64,000 bases of DNA. Origin: Mycobacterium palustre (GTDB taxonomy: Bacteria > Actinomycetota > Actinomycetes > Mycobacteriales > Mycobacteriaceae). The DNA is taken from the NCBI RefSeq assembly GCF_002101785.1, contig NZ_LQPJ01000136.1, forward strand, positions 62,001 to 126,000, given 5' to 3'. Under the pieces are notes generated by a model. It did not search any database and was not told the DNA's origin. It saw only the letters and a list, made by a program, of their open reading frames with translations. Below are positions 16,658 through 24,722 of this stretch, one piece after another (position 1 is the first letter of the stretch; the number at the start of each line of letters is the position of its first letter). The position numbers and the translations under genes were made by a program.

Positions 16658-17488
16658 TCAGGCGGGCACCGCGATCGTCGAAAGCAGGTCGGCCAGCCGC
16701 TCCGGCTGGTCCAGCATGGAGAACGTCCGCGCTCCCTGGATGACCTCGAGGCGCGCGTTCGGGATGGCGGCCGCCAACCGTTCGCCATCCCCGAGTTGGA
16801 AGAACACGTCGTCGGCCGACCAGGCCACGAGGGTGGGCTTGACGAATTCGGGCAGCCGGGCGGCGACGCCGGTGGTGACCTCGGTGCGCAGCGACAGCGT
16901 GAATTGGCGCAGGTCTTCGGCGATGGCCGGATCGGACAGGCCCGGGCGCACCCACTCCTCGGTGAGCGCGTCGATGTTGCTGTGCGCCAGGCCGTCGAAC
17001 GCGCGCTTACGCGCGGCCGGTGCCCGCATCGCCTGGGCCACCGTCCGGAACACGGCCTTGGACTTGGCCGCCAAAATCACCGGCTTGAGGATGGGCGGCG
17101 GAAAGTGTTCGAAGGCATCGCAACTGGTGAGCACGAGCGCGCCGAGCCGCTCGGGATGGTGCACGGCCACCAGCTGAGTGACGACCCCGCCGGTGTCGTT
17201 GCCGACGAGCACGACGTCCTCGAGGTCGAGCGCCGCCAGTGTGTCGGCGACGATGCCGGCCACCCCGGCGATGGTTCGGTCGGCGGCGGGGCGCAGCGCT
17301 TGTGGGTGCGCGCCCAGCGGCCAGGTCGGGGCGATGCAGCGCAGGCCACGATCGGCCAGTAGCCGGCTGACCTTGCGCCACAGCTGGCCGCCCATCATGT
17401 ATCCGTGCACGAAGACGACGGGCCTGCCGTCCTCGGGGCCGGTTGCTTCGTAATGGATGGTTCCGGCATTAATGTCGATCGTCGACAT
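16658..17488 (-). CDS. Alpha/beta hydrolase with Asp nucleophile elbow
   Basis: A 276-residue alpha/beta hydrolase. The oxyanion strand is VVFVHGYMMGGQLW (about 24-37) and the nucleophile elbow reads VGNDTGG (about 93-99), with Asp rather than Ser, as in haloalkane dehalogenases and epoxide hydrolases. A late acid is plausible in AWSADDVFF. The usual catalytic His is not obvious: the C-terminal part reads GARTFSMLDQPERLADLL, where the family commonly has a His (G-x-H). I chose ATG at 17488; a GTG four codons upstream is possible. It is divergent from a TetR gene, with a strong palindrome between them. Confidence 0.8.
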   Translation of the reverse strand: MSTIDINAGTIHYEATGPEDGRPVVFVHGYMMGGQLWRKVSRLLADRGLRCIAPTWPLGAHPQALRPAADRTIAGVAGIVADTLAALDLEDVVLVGNDTGGVVTQLVAVHHPERLGALVLTSCDAFEHFPPPILKPVILAAKSKAVFRTVAQAMRAPAARKRAFDGLAHSNIDALTEEWVRPGLSDPAIAEDLRQFTLSLRTEVTTGVAARLPEFVKPTLVAWSADDVFFQLGDGERLAAAIPNARLEVIQGARTFSMLDQPERLADLLSTIAVPA

Positions 17489-17511
17489 AGCTGCTCTCAC
17501 TTTCGAGATAC

Positions 17512-17540
17512 ACTTAAAAACAGGCTGTCTGTTCGTAAGT
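17512..17540. promoter_or_regulatory. 29-bp palindromic operator between hydrolase and TetR genes
   Basis: Arms ACTTA at 17512-17516 with TAAGT at 17536-17540, and AACAG at 17519-17523 with CTGTT at 17529-17533, share one centre at 17526. Eleven of fourteen base pairs match. It lies in the 66-bp gap between two divergent start codons, so one bound TetR dimer could control both genes. Confidence 0.7.
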
Positions 17541-17554
17541 TACCAACAGGATGC

Positions 17555-18163
17555 ATGGAAAGCAAGAGACGGACCCAGGAAGAGCGCTCCGCGGCGACGC
17601 GTGACGCGCTGATCTCGTCCGCGCGCAAGCTTTGGGGCGCGCGGGGCTACGCCGAGGTGGGCACGCCCGAGATCGCGGCGGCCGCGGGTGTCACCCGCGG
17701 CGCCATGTATCACCAATTCGCCGACAAGGCAACGCTTTTCGGGGCGGTCGTCGAGGCCGTGGAGCAGGACGTGATGGCCCGGATGGCCGGCATCGTGGCC
17801 CGGTCGGGGGCGGGCTCGCCCGCCGACGCGATCCGCGCCGCGGTCGACGCCTGGCTCGAGGTTTCCGGCGACCCCGAGGTGCGTCAGCTGATCCTGCTCG
17901 ACGCGCCCAGCGTGCTGGGCTGGGCCGCCTTCCGCGACGTCGCCCAGCGCTACAGCCTGGGCATGACCGAACAGCTGCTGGCCGAGGCCATCAAGGCGGG
18001 CCAGCTGGCCGATCAGCCGGTTCGGCCGCTGGCCCACGTCCTGATCGGCGCTTTAGACGAGGCGGCCATGGCCATCGCCACCGCCGACGACCCGAAACGT
18101 GCCCGCCGGGAGACCGGCGAGGTGCTGCACCGGCTCATCGACGCGATGCTGAGCGAACGCTGA
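17555..18163 (+). CDS. TetR/AcrR-family repressor
   Basis: A 202-residue TetR regulator. The helix-turn-helix lies in GYAEVGTPEIAAAAGVTRGAMYHQFADKATLF (about residues 28-59). The C-terminal ligand domain includes ILLDAPSVLGWAAFRDVAQRYSLGM, a pattern common in mycobacterial TetR proteins. The ATG at 17555 is the only sensible start; upstream frame is non-coding. It is divergent from the alpha/beta hydrolase gene and the 29-bp palindrome between them is its likely operator, which would make it an autoregulator and the hydrolase its target. Confidence 0.88.
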   Translation: MESKRRTQEERSAATRDALISSARKLWGARGYAEVGTPEIAAAAGVTRGAMYHQFADKATLFGAVVEAVEQDVMARMAGIVARSGAGSPADAIRAAVDAWLEVSGDPEVRQLILLDAPSVLGWAAFRDVAQRYSLGMTEQLLAEAIKAGQLADQPVRPLAHVLIGALDEAAMAIATADDPKRARRETGEVLHRLIDAMLSER

Positions 18164-18184
18164 TCGGGCGCGCGTCGCTCAGCG
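18158..18184. terminator. Possible shared terminator hairpin (tetR/lpqC)
   Basis: CGCTGA (18158-18163) and TCAGCG (18179-18184) can pair around a 15-base loop. The arms contain the two convergent stop codons, so part of the symmetry is automatic. No T-run follows. Confidence 0.25.
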
Positions 18185-19120
18185 GTGGTTCTGGGTGAAG
18201 AACGCCCAGATCGTGTCGGTGGCGTTCAGGGCCGTCGAGGGGGCGGGGATCCCCGCGACCTCCGTCAGCGGGCTGGGCTCGCCGCCCGGCCACTGATGGC
18301 CCGCGCCGGCCACCGAGATCAGCTCCACGGTGCGCCCCTCCGGGCACCCGGCCGCCTGGGTGGTCACGCTGCCGGCGGTGTTCGAGGTCGGCGGACCGCA
18401 CGCGTCGATCGACCGCCAGGTGGCGTTGACCGATTCCACCGACGGGCCGTCCACGCGCGGATTGCCGTTGATCGCGAACGCTTTCCCGGGTCCGCCGTTG
18501 TAGGGGACGCGGTCGTCGGCGGTGCCGTGGATCTGCAGCACCGAGGTGGGCCGCGCGTGGGAGCAGTCGGTCAGCAGCGTGCCGGCCACCGGGGCGATCG
18601 CGGCGAAGGTGTCGGTCTGGCATCCCAGCCGGAGCGCCATCATGGCGCCGTTGGACATGCCGGTGGCATAGACACGCGCGCGATCGACGGGCATCTCCTG
18701 CTCGATGGCGCCGACCATGGCGGTGATGAACCCGACGTCGTCGACGTCGTCGCGCTGCGGTTGGCCACAGCACGTGCCGGCGTTCCAGGCGCGGTTGAGG
18801 CCGTCGGGATAGGCGACCAGGAAGCGCCCGGTGTCCGCCTAGCTGTCCCAGTGGTAGGCACGCTCGGCCTGCGCGCCGCTGCCGAAGCCGCCGTGCAGCA
18901 TCACCACGAGTGGCACCGCATCGCTCAGCCCCCGCGGGCGGTACAGGTGAAACGTCCTGCCGACCCCACCGACCTGGATGGTCTGGGTGGACTGGCCGTC
19001 CGGGATCGGTTGCGCGCCAGGGGCTCCCGACGCGTACCTGCCGCCGAGGCAGCCGCCGACCGTGACGGCCAGTATCGGCAGCAGGCAGGCGACCAGTAAA
19101 CGAGCGAAGCGAGATCGCAT
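18179..19120 (-). pseudogene. lpqC: lpqC-like lipoprotein esterase broken by an amber codon
   Basis: The frame encodes a PHB-depolymerase-type esterase resembling LpqC: lipobox VGGC after a hydrophobic signal (about residue 24), LVVMLHGGFGSG (oxyanion region), catalytic Ser in ATGMSNGAMMA, Asp in GTADDRVPY and His in GAGHQWPGG. An in-frame TAG at 18841-18839 (codon 94) interrupts it just after AYHWDS; the reading continues in the same frame with ADTGRFLVAYPDG. No frameshift is needed. Either the gene is inactivated, the stop is read through, or the base is a sequencing error. The gene is divergent from a MarR gene across a strong palindrome. Confidence 0.82.
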
Positions 19121-19143
19121 GAGGCCATCGTGGCAGCCGCGGC

Positions 19144-19172
19144 CCACTTTGACAAGCAACTTGTCAAAGTGG
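19144..19172. promoter_or_regulatory. Perfect 13-bp-arm palindrome between lpqC and marR
   Basis: The left arm CCACTTTGACAAG (19144-19156), a 3-base spacer CAA, and the exact reverse complement of the left arm (19160-19172). It ends 17 bases before the marR start and lies 24 bases from the lpqC start. This is the best palindrome in the window and the natural binding site for the MarR protein encoded next to it. Confidence 0.75.
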
Positions 19173-19189
19173 CGCGGGGTGGCACACTC

Positions 19190-19675
19190 ATGACCATGAG
19201 ACGGCTTGCGGACGCCGAGTGGGAACCGACCGTCCCGGCGCTGGTCAATCTGGTGGCCGCGTCCGGGGCGCCCCGGTTGCGGGCGGCCTTCGCCGCTGCC
19301 GGCCTCGACGGGATCCGCCCGGCACAGGCCGTCGCCCTGGTGCCGCTGGTGGGCGGGGGCCTGCACGCGTCGGACCTGGCCGACCGGCTGGGCGTGAGTC
19401 GGCAGGCGGTGGCCCAGGCGGTGGCGGCGCTGGAGCGGCATGGCTACGTCACGCGGGTGCCCGATCCCGTCGACGCCCGCGCCCGGATCATCGAGCTGAC
19501 CCCGCGCGGCCGGCAAGCGCTGCGCGTCATGCGTTCCAATGCAATCGATTTGGAGAGACGGTGGGAACGGGTCCTGGGGCGGAAGCGACTGGGCGAGCTG
19601 CGCGAGACCTTGCAGGCACTACTCTCCAGCGAAACATCGGAAGCGGACGGCGTAGGTTCGACCCCAAGGCAATGA
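19190..19675 (+). CDS. MarR-family transcriptional regulator
   Basis: A 161-residue winged-helix regulator. The recognition region is LHASDLADRLGVSRQAVAQAVAALERHGYVTRVPDPVDARARIIELTPRGR (about residues 59-109), a standard MarR helix-turn-helix plus wing with the D-x-R tip. ATG at 19190 is used; a second ATG two codons later is equally possible. It is divergent from the damaged lpqC gene, with a perfect palindrome between them, and is followed 13 bp later by a DUF4242 gene that is probably co-transcribed. Confidence 0.88.
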   Translation: MTMRRLADAEWEPTVPALVNLVAASGAPRLRAAFAAAGLDGIRPAQAVALVPLVGGGLHASDLADRLGVSRQAVAQAVAALERHGYVTRVPDPVDARARIIELTPRGRQALRVMRSNAIDLERRWERVLGRKRLGELRETLQALLSSETSEADGVGSTPRQ

Positions 19676-19688
19676 AGAGGAGTCCGTC

Positions 19689-19958
19689 GTGCCCATATTC
19701 ATGGTCGAGCGAACATTCGCCGAGGAACTGGAGCCGAACTTCGAGATCGCCGACGGCATCAATCGGATCAACGACCAGGTGGGCGTCCGCTGGCTGTATT
19801 CGTTTTTGTCGGCGGACAAACGAAAGACGTACTGCCTCTACGAGGCGCCGTCGCCGGAGGCCATCCGGACCGCCGCCGCGCGCGCCGGCCTGCCCGCGGA
19901 CGTCGTCATCGAGATGAGCGACCGCGTCACGCCCGACGGCGCCCTGTCCGACATCTGA
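19689..19958 (+). CDS. DUF4242 (SCO4226-like) small protein
   Basis: An 89-residue protein of the DUF4242 family, a ferredoxin-like alpha/beta sandwich. The opening MPIFMVERTF and the segment VRWLYSFLSADKRKTYCLYEAPSPEAIRTAAARAGLPA are characteristic. A Streptomyces relative has been described as a nickel-binding protein; function here is unknown. GTG start 13 bp after the marR stop with GAGGAG in front, so it belongs to the marR transcript. Its stop codon faces the stop of the LuxR-type gene only five bases away. Confidence 0.8.
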   Translation: MPIFMVERTFAEELEPNFEIADGINRINDQVGVRWLYSFLSADKRKTYCLYEAPSPEAIRTAAARAGLPADVVIEMSDRVTPDGALSDI

Positions 19959-19967
19959 GGAGCTCAG
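19955..19967. terminator. Small hairpin spanning two convergent stop codons
   Basis: CTGAG and CTCAG flank GAG at 19955-19967 and include the stops of the DUF4242 and LuxR-type genes. The stem is only 5 bp, so its effect as a terminator is uncertain. Confidence 0.2.
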
Positions 19968-22885
19968 CCCAGCAGCTCGTGGTCGGCCGCATACATCGCC
20001 GCCTGGGTGCGGTTCGCGGCGCCCGTTTTGACCAGGATGTTGCGCACGTGGTTGGCGGCCGTGTTCGTGCTGATGAAGAGGCGTTCGCCGATCGCCCGGT
20101 TGCTCAGCCCCTCGGCGAGCAGCCGCAGCACCTCGACCTCCCGCTCGGTCAAACCGTCCGGGCCCTCGGCACCCGCCGCCGGCAACGAATCGACCAGTGC
20201 CACAACGCGTTTCTGGCCGATCGGCGCCGCGACGGCGTGGGCCTCGTCGGCCAGGCGCCGGGCCTCCTCGGTGCGGCCCCGCGACGCCGCGAACAACGCG
20301 TAACGGGCCAGCGTCTCGCTGACGTGAACCACCGAGCCCATCCGGCGATCCATCTCGAGCGCCGCGCCGAACCAACGCTCGGCCGCGTCGCCGTCCCCGT
20401 CGAGCGCCGCCATCCTCGCCAGATACCGGTCGGCGCTGCCGAACAGCGCGACGAACTGCCCGGCCACCAGGTTCTTGCCGGCGTAGCGGGCGACGAACGG
20501 GCGCAGCGCGCGCAGCGCCTCCCGGTTGCCCAGCTCCAGCGCCGCCTCGACCATGAAGACCAGCTCCATGGGCCACTGGGCCTCGTTGGTCCGGTCGCCG
20601 AGGTTGCGGTTGAGCAGGTGATTGAGCGCGCGCGTCATGCCGGCTTCGCAGTCGAGCTCGGTATACAGCGCGAGCAGCCCGGGCACCCAGCGGCCCGCGA
20701 ACGTCTCGGTGCCGTCGACGAATCCGGCGAATCGGCTCAGGTCCGCCGTTTCGCGTCGGATCATGAACATCTGCACCCCGTTGGAGCCCTCGGTGTCATC
20801 CGCGTCGAACGTATCGCCGGTGCGCAACGCGATGTCGGCCCACCGTTCGGCCCCGGCGAAATCGCCGCGCAGGTAGGCCAGCGCCTGCTCGACGCACGCG
20901 CCGACGAAACCGAACACCGGTTGTCCGCAGGCCTGCCCCGCGCGGCGCATGTCGGCGGTCGACGCGGCCAGGTCGTCGGGCCGGCCGGCCAGATAGCTGA
21001 CCATGGCGCGAAAGTGCGCGGCCGCCCCCAGCACCTCGTAATCGCGGCGCGCCAACGCCATTCGCGACACCTCGGCCGAACGCTCCGCCTGGACCTCGCA
21101 CAGCTCCGGCGTGAGCCCGTGCCACAGGCTGGTCTTGAGGGTGTGCATCAGCACCGCCGGATCGTTGGCGCCTCGCGCGAGGTCGATCGCCTGGTTGCTG
21201 ACCTCGCGCGCCCGGGAAGCCTCGCCGGCGAAGGCCAGCGCGCGCCCGAAACTGCCGAGCGCCTGCACGTAGTGCGGGTCGTCGACATCCAGTCCGCAGG
21301 ATTCCAGCGCCGACGCCAGCAGGTCGGCCGCCCGCGAATCGGACTGCCCGCGACGCCAATTCGCCTCCTCGTAACCGATGGCCGCCCCCAGTCGGATCAG
21401 CGGCTCGTCCATCGTGCTGAGGCGTTCGTAGATGGCGTGCGACCGCGCGAAGTCGCCGGCGCGCACGTGGTTGGCCGCCGCATCGAGGTCGAGCCGGGCC
21501 CGATCGGTGCGGCTGATCTCGGGCAGCGACGACGCCCGCTCGAACCACCTGGCCGCGTCCTCGTAGGCCAGGCTTTGTTCGGCCATCCGGGCGGCCTGGT
21601 GCGCGTACCGCAGCGCCTGCGCGTGGTAGCCGAGCACGTGCGCCCGCAGGTAGTGGTTGGCCAGGCGGGGAACGACCGACGGGTCCGTCCGGCCCTCGAG
21701 CGCGTCGGCGGCGCGCGCATGCAGGATCCGGAGCCGGGACGCCGCCAGCCCGCCGAGCACGGCCTCGCGGGTGAGCGCGTGCACGAACGCGAACTCGCCG
21801 TCGGAGTCCTGAACCGCCCGCACCAGCCCGACGGCCTCGGCCGAATCGATCGCGGCCAGCGTCGCGGTCAGGTCGCCCTCGCAGGTCGCGATCAGCGCGG
21901 GCAGGTCGAACGTTTCGCCGAGCACCGCCGCCTGCTCGATCACCGCCCGGACGCCGGCGCCCAGCCCGGCGAGCCGCAGGGCGATGGCATCGCCGATCGA
22001 CGCCGGGACGGTGCGCTGCACGCTCAGCATGGCCAACCCGCCCCGCATTTCCAGGTCGTTGACGAGCTCGGTCAAAAAGAACGGGTTGCCGCCGGTCTTG
22101 TCGCGCAGCAGGGCCGCGGCCGTGCGCGCCGATGCGGGCGCCAGTTGTTGGGTGCGGCCCACGAATTCGGCGATCGCCTCGGTGTCCAGGCCCGCGAGGT
22201 CTAGCCGCCGCACCCCGTCGAACCGGTGCAGCTCGGCGAGCCGGGTGGCGAGCTCGTCGGAGCGGTCGGGCTGGGTGGTTCGGAACGTGGACACCACCAG
22301 CATCCGGACGTCGGCGCACGCGGTCAGCACGTGCTCGAGCATCGCCAGCGTGGGCAGCTGCGCCCAGTGCAGGTCGTCGAGGACGAGCGCTAGCGGCCGG
22401 TCGGCGGCCAGCCGGCGCAGGAAGCCGGTCAGGGCGTCGAAGAGAGCCTGCCGCGGCGAGCCGACCTCCGCCACGGGCTCGCTGTCGGGCAGATGCCGGT
22501 CGACGTGCGGGGACAGCCGCCGCAGCTGCGGTCCCACGCCGGCCAGCGGGCCGGCCATCGAAGCCGGCGGGGCGGCGCTCAGCAGGCGGTCCAGCGCCTC
22601 GGCGAACGGCGCGTAGGGAACGTCCTCGTCGGCCGTCGACCTGCCGACGAGCACGGCGACGCCGTGGTCGGCCAGCGTTCCGGCCACCTCGGCGGCCAGG
22701 CGGGTCTTGCCGGCCCCGGGCTCACCCCCGATGAACACGGCCTGGCGGTTGCCGCCCTCGACGCGCTCCCAGGCGCGTTCGAACGCGGCCAGCTCCGCGT
22801 CGCGCCCGACCAGCGGGCCGCGGCGACGTGCCAGCAATTCCGCCGGAAGCGGTGGCGGCACCCACTGGGCCGTGGGATCAGCCAT
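19964..22885 (-). CDS. Large AAA-ATPase/LuxR-type (LAL-like) transcriptional regulator
   Basis: About 973 residues. Near the N terminus GRDAEL begins an AAA domain, with Walker A FIGGEPGAGKTRL (about 51-63) and Walker B LALVLDDLHWAQL (about 162-174). A long alpha-helical, TPR-like middle follows, and a C-terminal LuxR helix-turn-helix (LTEREVEVLRLLAEGLSNRAIGERLFIS to HVRNILVKTGAANRTQAA). ATG at 22885 has GGTGA before it; a GTG seven codons upstream is possible. Such proteins sense a ligand or partner through the ATPase part. It is divergent from a flavin oxidase gene, with a 22-bp palindrome in the gap. Confidence 0.9.
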   Translation of the reverse strand: MADPTAQWVPPPLPAELLARRRGPLVGRDAELAAFERAWERVEGGNRQAVFIGGEPGAGKTRLAAEVAGTLADHGVAVLVGRSTADEDVPYAPFAEALDRLLSAAPPASMAGPLAGVGPQLRRLSPHVDRHLPDSEPVAEVGSPRQALFDALTGFLRRLAADRPLALVLDDLHWAQLPTLAMLEHVLTACADVRMLVVSTFRTTQPDRSDELATRLAELHRFDGVRRLDLAGLDTEAIAEFVGRTQQLAPASARTAAALLRDKTGGNPFFLTELVNDLEMRGGLAMLSVQRTVPASIGDAIALRLAGLGAGVRAVIEQAAVLGETFDLPALIATCEGDLTATLAAIDSAEAVGLVRAVQDSDGEFAFVHALTREAVLGGLAASRLRILHARAADALEGRTDPSVVPRLANHYLRAHVLGYHAQALRYAHQAARMAEQSLAYEDAARWFERASSLPEISRTDRARLDLDAAANHVRAGDFARSHAIYERLSTMDEPLIRLGAAIGYEEANWRRGQSDSRAADLLASALESCGLDVDDPHYVQALGSFGRALAFAGEASRAREVSNQAIDLARGANDPAVLMHTLKTSLWHGLTPELCEVQAERSAEVSRMALARRDYEVLGAAAHFRAMVSYLAGRPDDLAASTADMRRAGQACGQPVFGFVGACVEQALAYLRGDFAGAERWADIALRTGDTFDADDTEGSNGVQMFMIRRETADLSRFAGFVDGTETFAGRWVPGLLALYTELDCEAGMTRALNHLLNRNLGDRTNEAQWPMELVFMVEAALELGNREALRALRPFVARYAGKNLVAGQFVALFGSADRYLARMAALDGDGDAAERWFGAALEMDRRMGSVVHVSETLARYALFAASRGRTEEARRLADEAHAVAAPIGQKRVVALVDSLPAAGAEGPDGLTEREVEVLRLLAEGLSNRAIGERLFISTNTAANHVRNILVKTGAANRTQAAMYAADHELLG

Positions 22886-22917
22886 GGGATCACCGTAATC
22901 GCGCACGTCTGGCCGGT

Positions 22918-22939
22918 CGATAGTCAGAACTGACTATCG
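22918..22939. promoter_or_regulatory. 22-bp palindrome between LuxR-type and oxidase genes
   Basis: CGATAGTCAG (22918-22927), AA, then its exact reverse complement (22930-22939). All ten pairs match. It lies 33 bases upstream of the LuxR-type start and 106 bases upstream of the oxidase start. A symmetric site of this size is expected for a dimeric LuxR-type DNA-binding domain. Confidence 0.65.
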
Positions 22940-23044
22940 TTGGGGGACCTCGGAAATGCCTTTTTGTGGTCATGACGCGGCGGCTCGGCGCCTCGTAGCG
23001 TTGCGGCAGCAAGACCCGCGACGCAGCTAGAGGAGGTGCCGGCC

Positions 23045-24421
23045 ATGAGCCTGACCACCGCAACCGAGGACATGCGCGGCCGATTCGGGGCCAAAGCCAT
23101 CCTGCCCGGCGATCCCGGATACGACGACGCCCGGGCGCTGCACAACGCGATGATCGACAAGCGGCCCGCGGTGATCGTGCGCTGCGCATCGGCCGCCGAC
23201 GTGGCGGGCGCGCTGGAATTCGCGCGCGGCCGCAACCTGGCGGTCGCCGTGCGCGGGGGCGGCCACAATGGGCCCGGGTTCGGTTCCGTCGACGGCGGCC
23301 TCGTCGTCGACCTCGCGCCGATGAACCGCGTCGACGTCGACCCCGACCGGCGCACCGCCCGCGTGCAGGGCGGCGCGACGTGGGCAGAGGTGGACCGCGC
23401 GACCCACGCCCACGGCCTGGCGACGCCGGCCGGCATCATCTCCAGCACCGGGGTTGGCGGCCTCACCCTGGGCGGCGGCCACGGCTACCTCACGCGCAAG
23501 CACGGCCTGACCATCGACAACCTGCTGGGCGCCGAGGTGGTGCTGGCCGACGGCCGGGTGGTGACGGCGTCGGAGGCCGAGCACCCCGACCTGTTCTGGG
23601 CGCTGCGCGGCGGCGGCGGAAACTTCGGCGTGGTGGTGTCTTTCACGTTCCGGCTGCACCCGGTGCACACCGTGATCTGCGGTCCGACCGCCTGGCCGGC
23701 GTCGGCCACCGCCGACATCCTGCGGTGGTACCGCGACTTCCTGCCCGCCCAGGATGACGACCTCTACGGGTTCTTCGCGAGCATGACCGTCCCGCCGGCC
23801 GCGCCGTTCCCCGAGGCGTTCCACCTCCAGAAGGCGTGCGCCGTGATGTGGTGCTACATTGGCGATCCCGACCGGGCGCACGAGGCGTTCGCCCCGGTCC
23901 GGCAGATGCAGCCGGCGTTCGATGGCCTCGTCGCCGCCCCGTATCCGGCGCTGCAGTCAACCTTCGACGACCTGTATCCCAAAGGGCTGCAATGGTATTG
24001 GCGCGGCGACTTCATCCGGACCGTGCCGGACGCCGCCGTCGACGCCCACGCCCACTTCACCGCCGAGCTACCGACGATGCACTCGACGATGCACCTCTAC
24101 CCGATCGACGGCGCGGTCCATCGCGTCGGCCGGACCGACACCCCGTGGGCGTACCGGGACGTCACCTTCTCCCAGGTCATCGCGGGTGTCGACCCCGACC
24201 CGGCGAGCGCGGAATCAGTGAAGCGATGGGCGGTCGACTACTGGGACGCCATCCACCCGTACTCGGCCGGCGGCGCGTACGTCAACTTCATGATGGACGA
24301 GGGGCAAGAGCGGGTCCGGGCGACCTACGGTCCGAACTATCAGCGGCTCAGCGAGATCAAGGCGCAATACGACCCGGGCAACGTGTTTCGCATCAACCAG
24401 AACATCCTGCCGGCCGGATAG
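23045..24421 (+). CDS. FAD-linked oxidoreductase (berberine-bridge-enzyme-like)
   Basis: A 458-residue flavoprotein. AGGAGG at 23031-23036 fixes the ATG at 23045. The PCMH-type FAD domain covers residues 30-215, with VAVRGGGHNGPGFG (about 73-86) carrying the histidine that attaches FAD covalently in this family; the second attachment Cys in GGLTLGGGHGYLTRKHG is absent, so mono-covalent binding is likely. The C terminus YDPGNVFRINQNILP is the BBE motif. It oxidises an alcohol, sugar or amine-type substrate with oxygen. It is divergent from the AAA/LuxR gene, which probably regulates it. Confidence 0.88.
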   Translation: MSLTTATEDMRGRFGAKAILPGDPGYDDARALHNAMIDKRPAVIVRCASAADVAGALEFARGRNLAVAVRGGGHNGPGFGSVDGGLVVDLAPMNRVDVDPDRRTARVQGGATWAEVDRATHAHGLATPAGIISSTGVGGLTLGGGHGYLTRKHGLTIDNLLGAEVVLADGRVVTASEAEHPDLFWALRGGGGNFGVVVSFTFRLHPVHTVICGPTAWPASATADILRWYRDFLPAQDDDLYGFFASMTVPPAAPFPEAFHLQKACAVMWCYIGDPDRAHEAFAPVRQMQPAFDGLVAAPYPALQSTFDDLYPKGLQWYWRGDFIRTVPDAAVDAHAHFTAELPTMHSTMHLYPIDGAVHRVGRTDTPWAYRDVTFSQVIAGVDPDPASAESVKRWAVDYWDAIHPYSAGGAYVNFMMDEGQERVRATYGPNYQRLSEIKAQYDPGNVFRINQNILPAG

Positions 24422-24457
24422 GGAGCGCTGCGGAGCGCGTGACGACATAATCGTCGA

Positions 24458-24709
24458 GTGATCGAAGACGCCCACCTCTACCGCCGTCTTGCGCTGCTCG
24501 AGCAGCAGGTGCGCCTGCTGTCCGAACGGGTCGGCGTCGAATGCCCGATATTCGGCAGCGACACCGCGCCCGCGCCTCTGGAAGGCGGGGTCCCGGCCGA
24601 AGTCGTCGCCCTGGCCCGCGCCGGCAACGCGATCGCGGCCATCAAGCTGTTCCGCGAGATGACCGGCGCGGGGCTGCGCGAGGCCAAAGAGGTCGTCGAT
24701 TCCCTGTAG
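24458..24709 (+). CDS. Ribosomal protein L7/L12-like mini-protein
   Basis: An 83-residue protein. The last 38 residues (VPAEVVALARAGNAIAAIKLFREMTGAGLREAKEVVDSL) match the helical C-terminal domain of ribosomal L7/L12, including the REMTGxGLREAKEVVD helix. The N-terminal half is a short helix with a heptad-like LLEQQVRLLSERV. The L12 dimerisation domain is missing, so it is not the ribosomal protein itself. It is a stand-alone domain found in actinobacteria with no clear role. GTG start at 24458, 36 bp after the oxidase stop. Confidence 0.75.
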   Translation: MIEDAHLYRRLALLEQQVRLLSERVGVECPIFGSDTAPAPLEGGVPAEVVALARAGNAIAAIKLFREMTGAGLREAKEVVDSL

Positions 24710-24722
24710 CCCGGCTACGGGG
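24702..24722. terminator. Shared terminator hairpin of convergent genes
   Basis: CCC, GTAGCC and their complements pair around a one-base centre (24702-24722; one G-U pair). The hairpin contains the stop of the L7/L12-like gene and the stop of the deacetylase gene. No T-run follows, as is common in mycobacteria. Confidence 0.45.
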
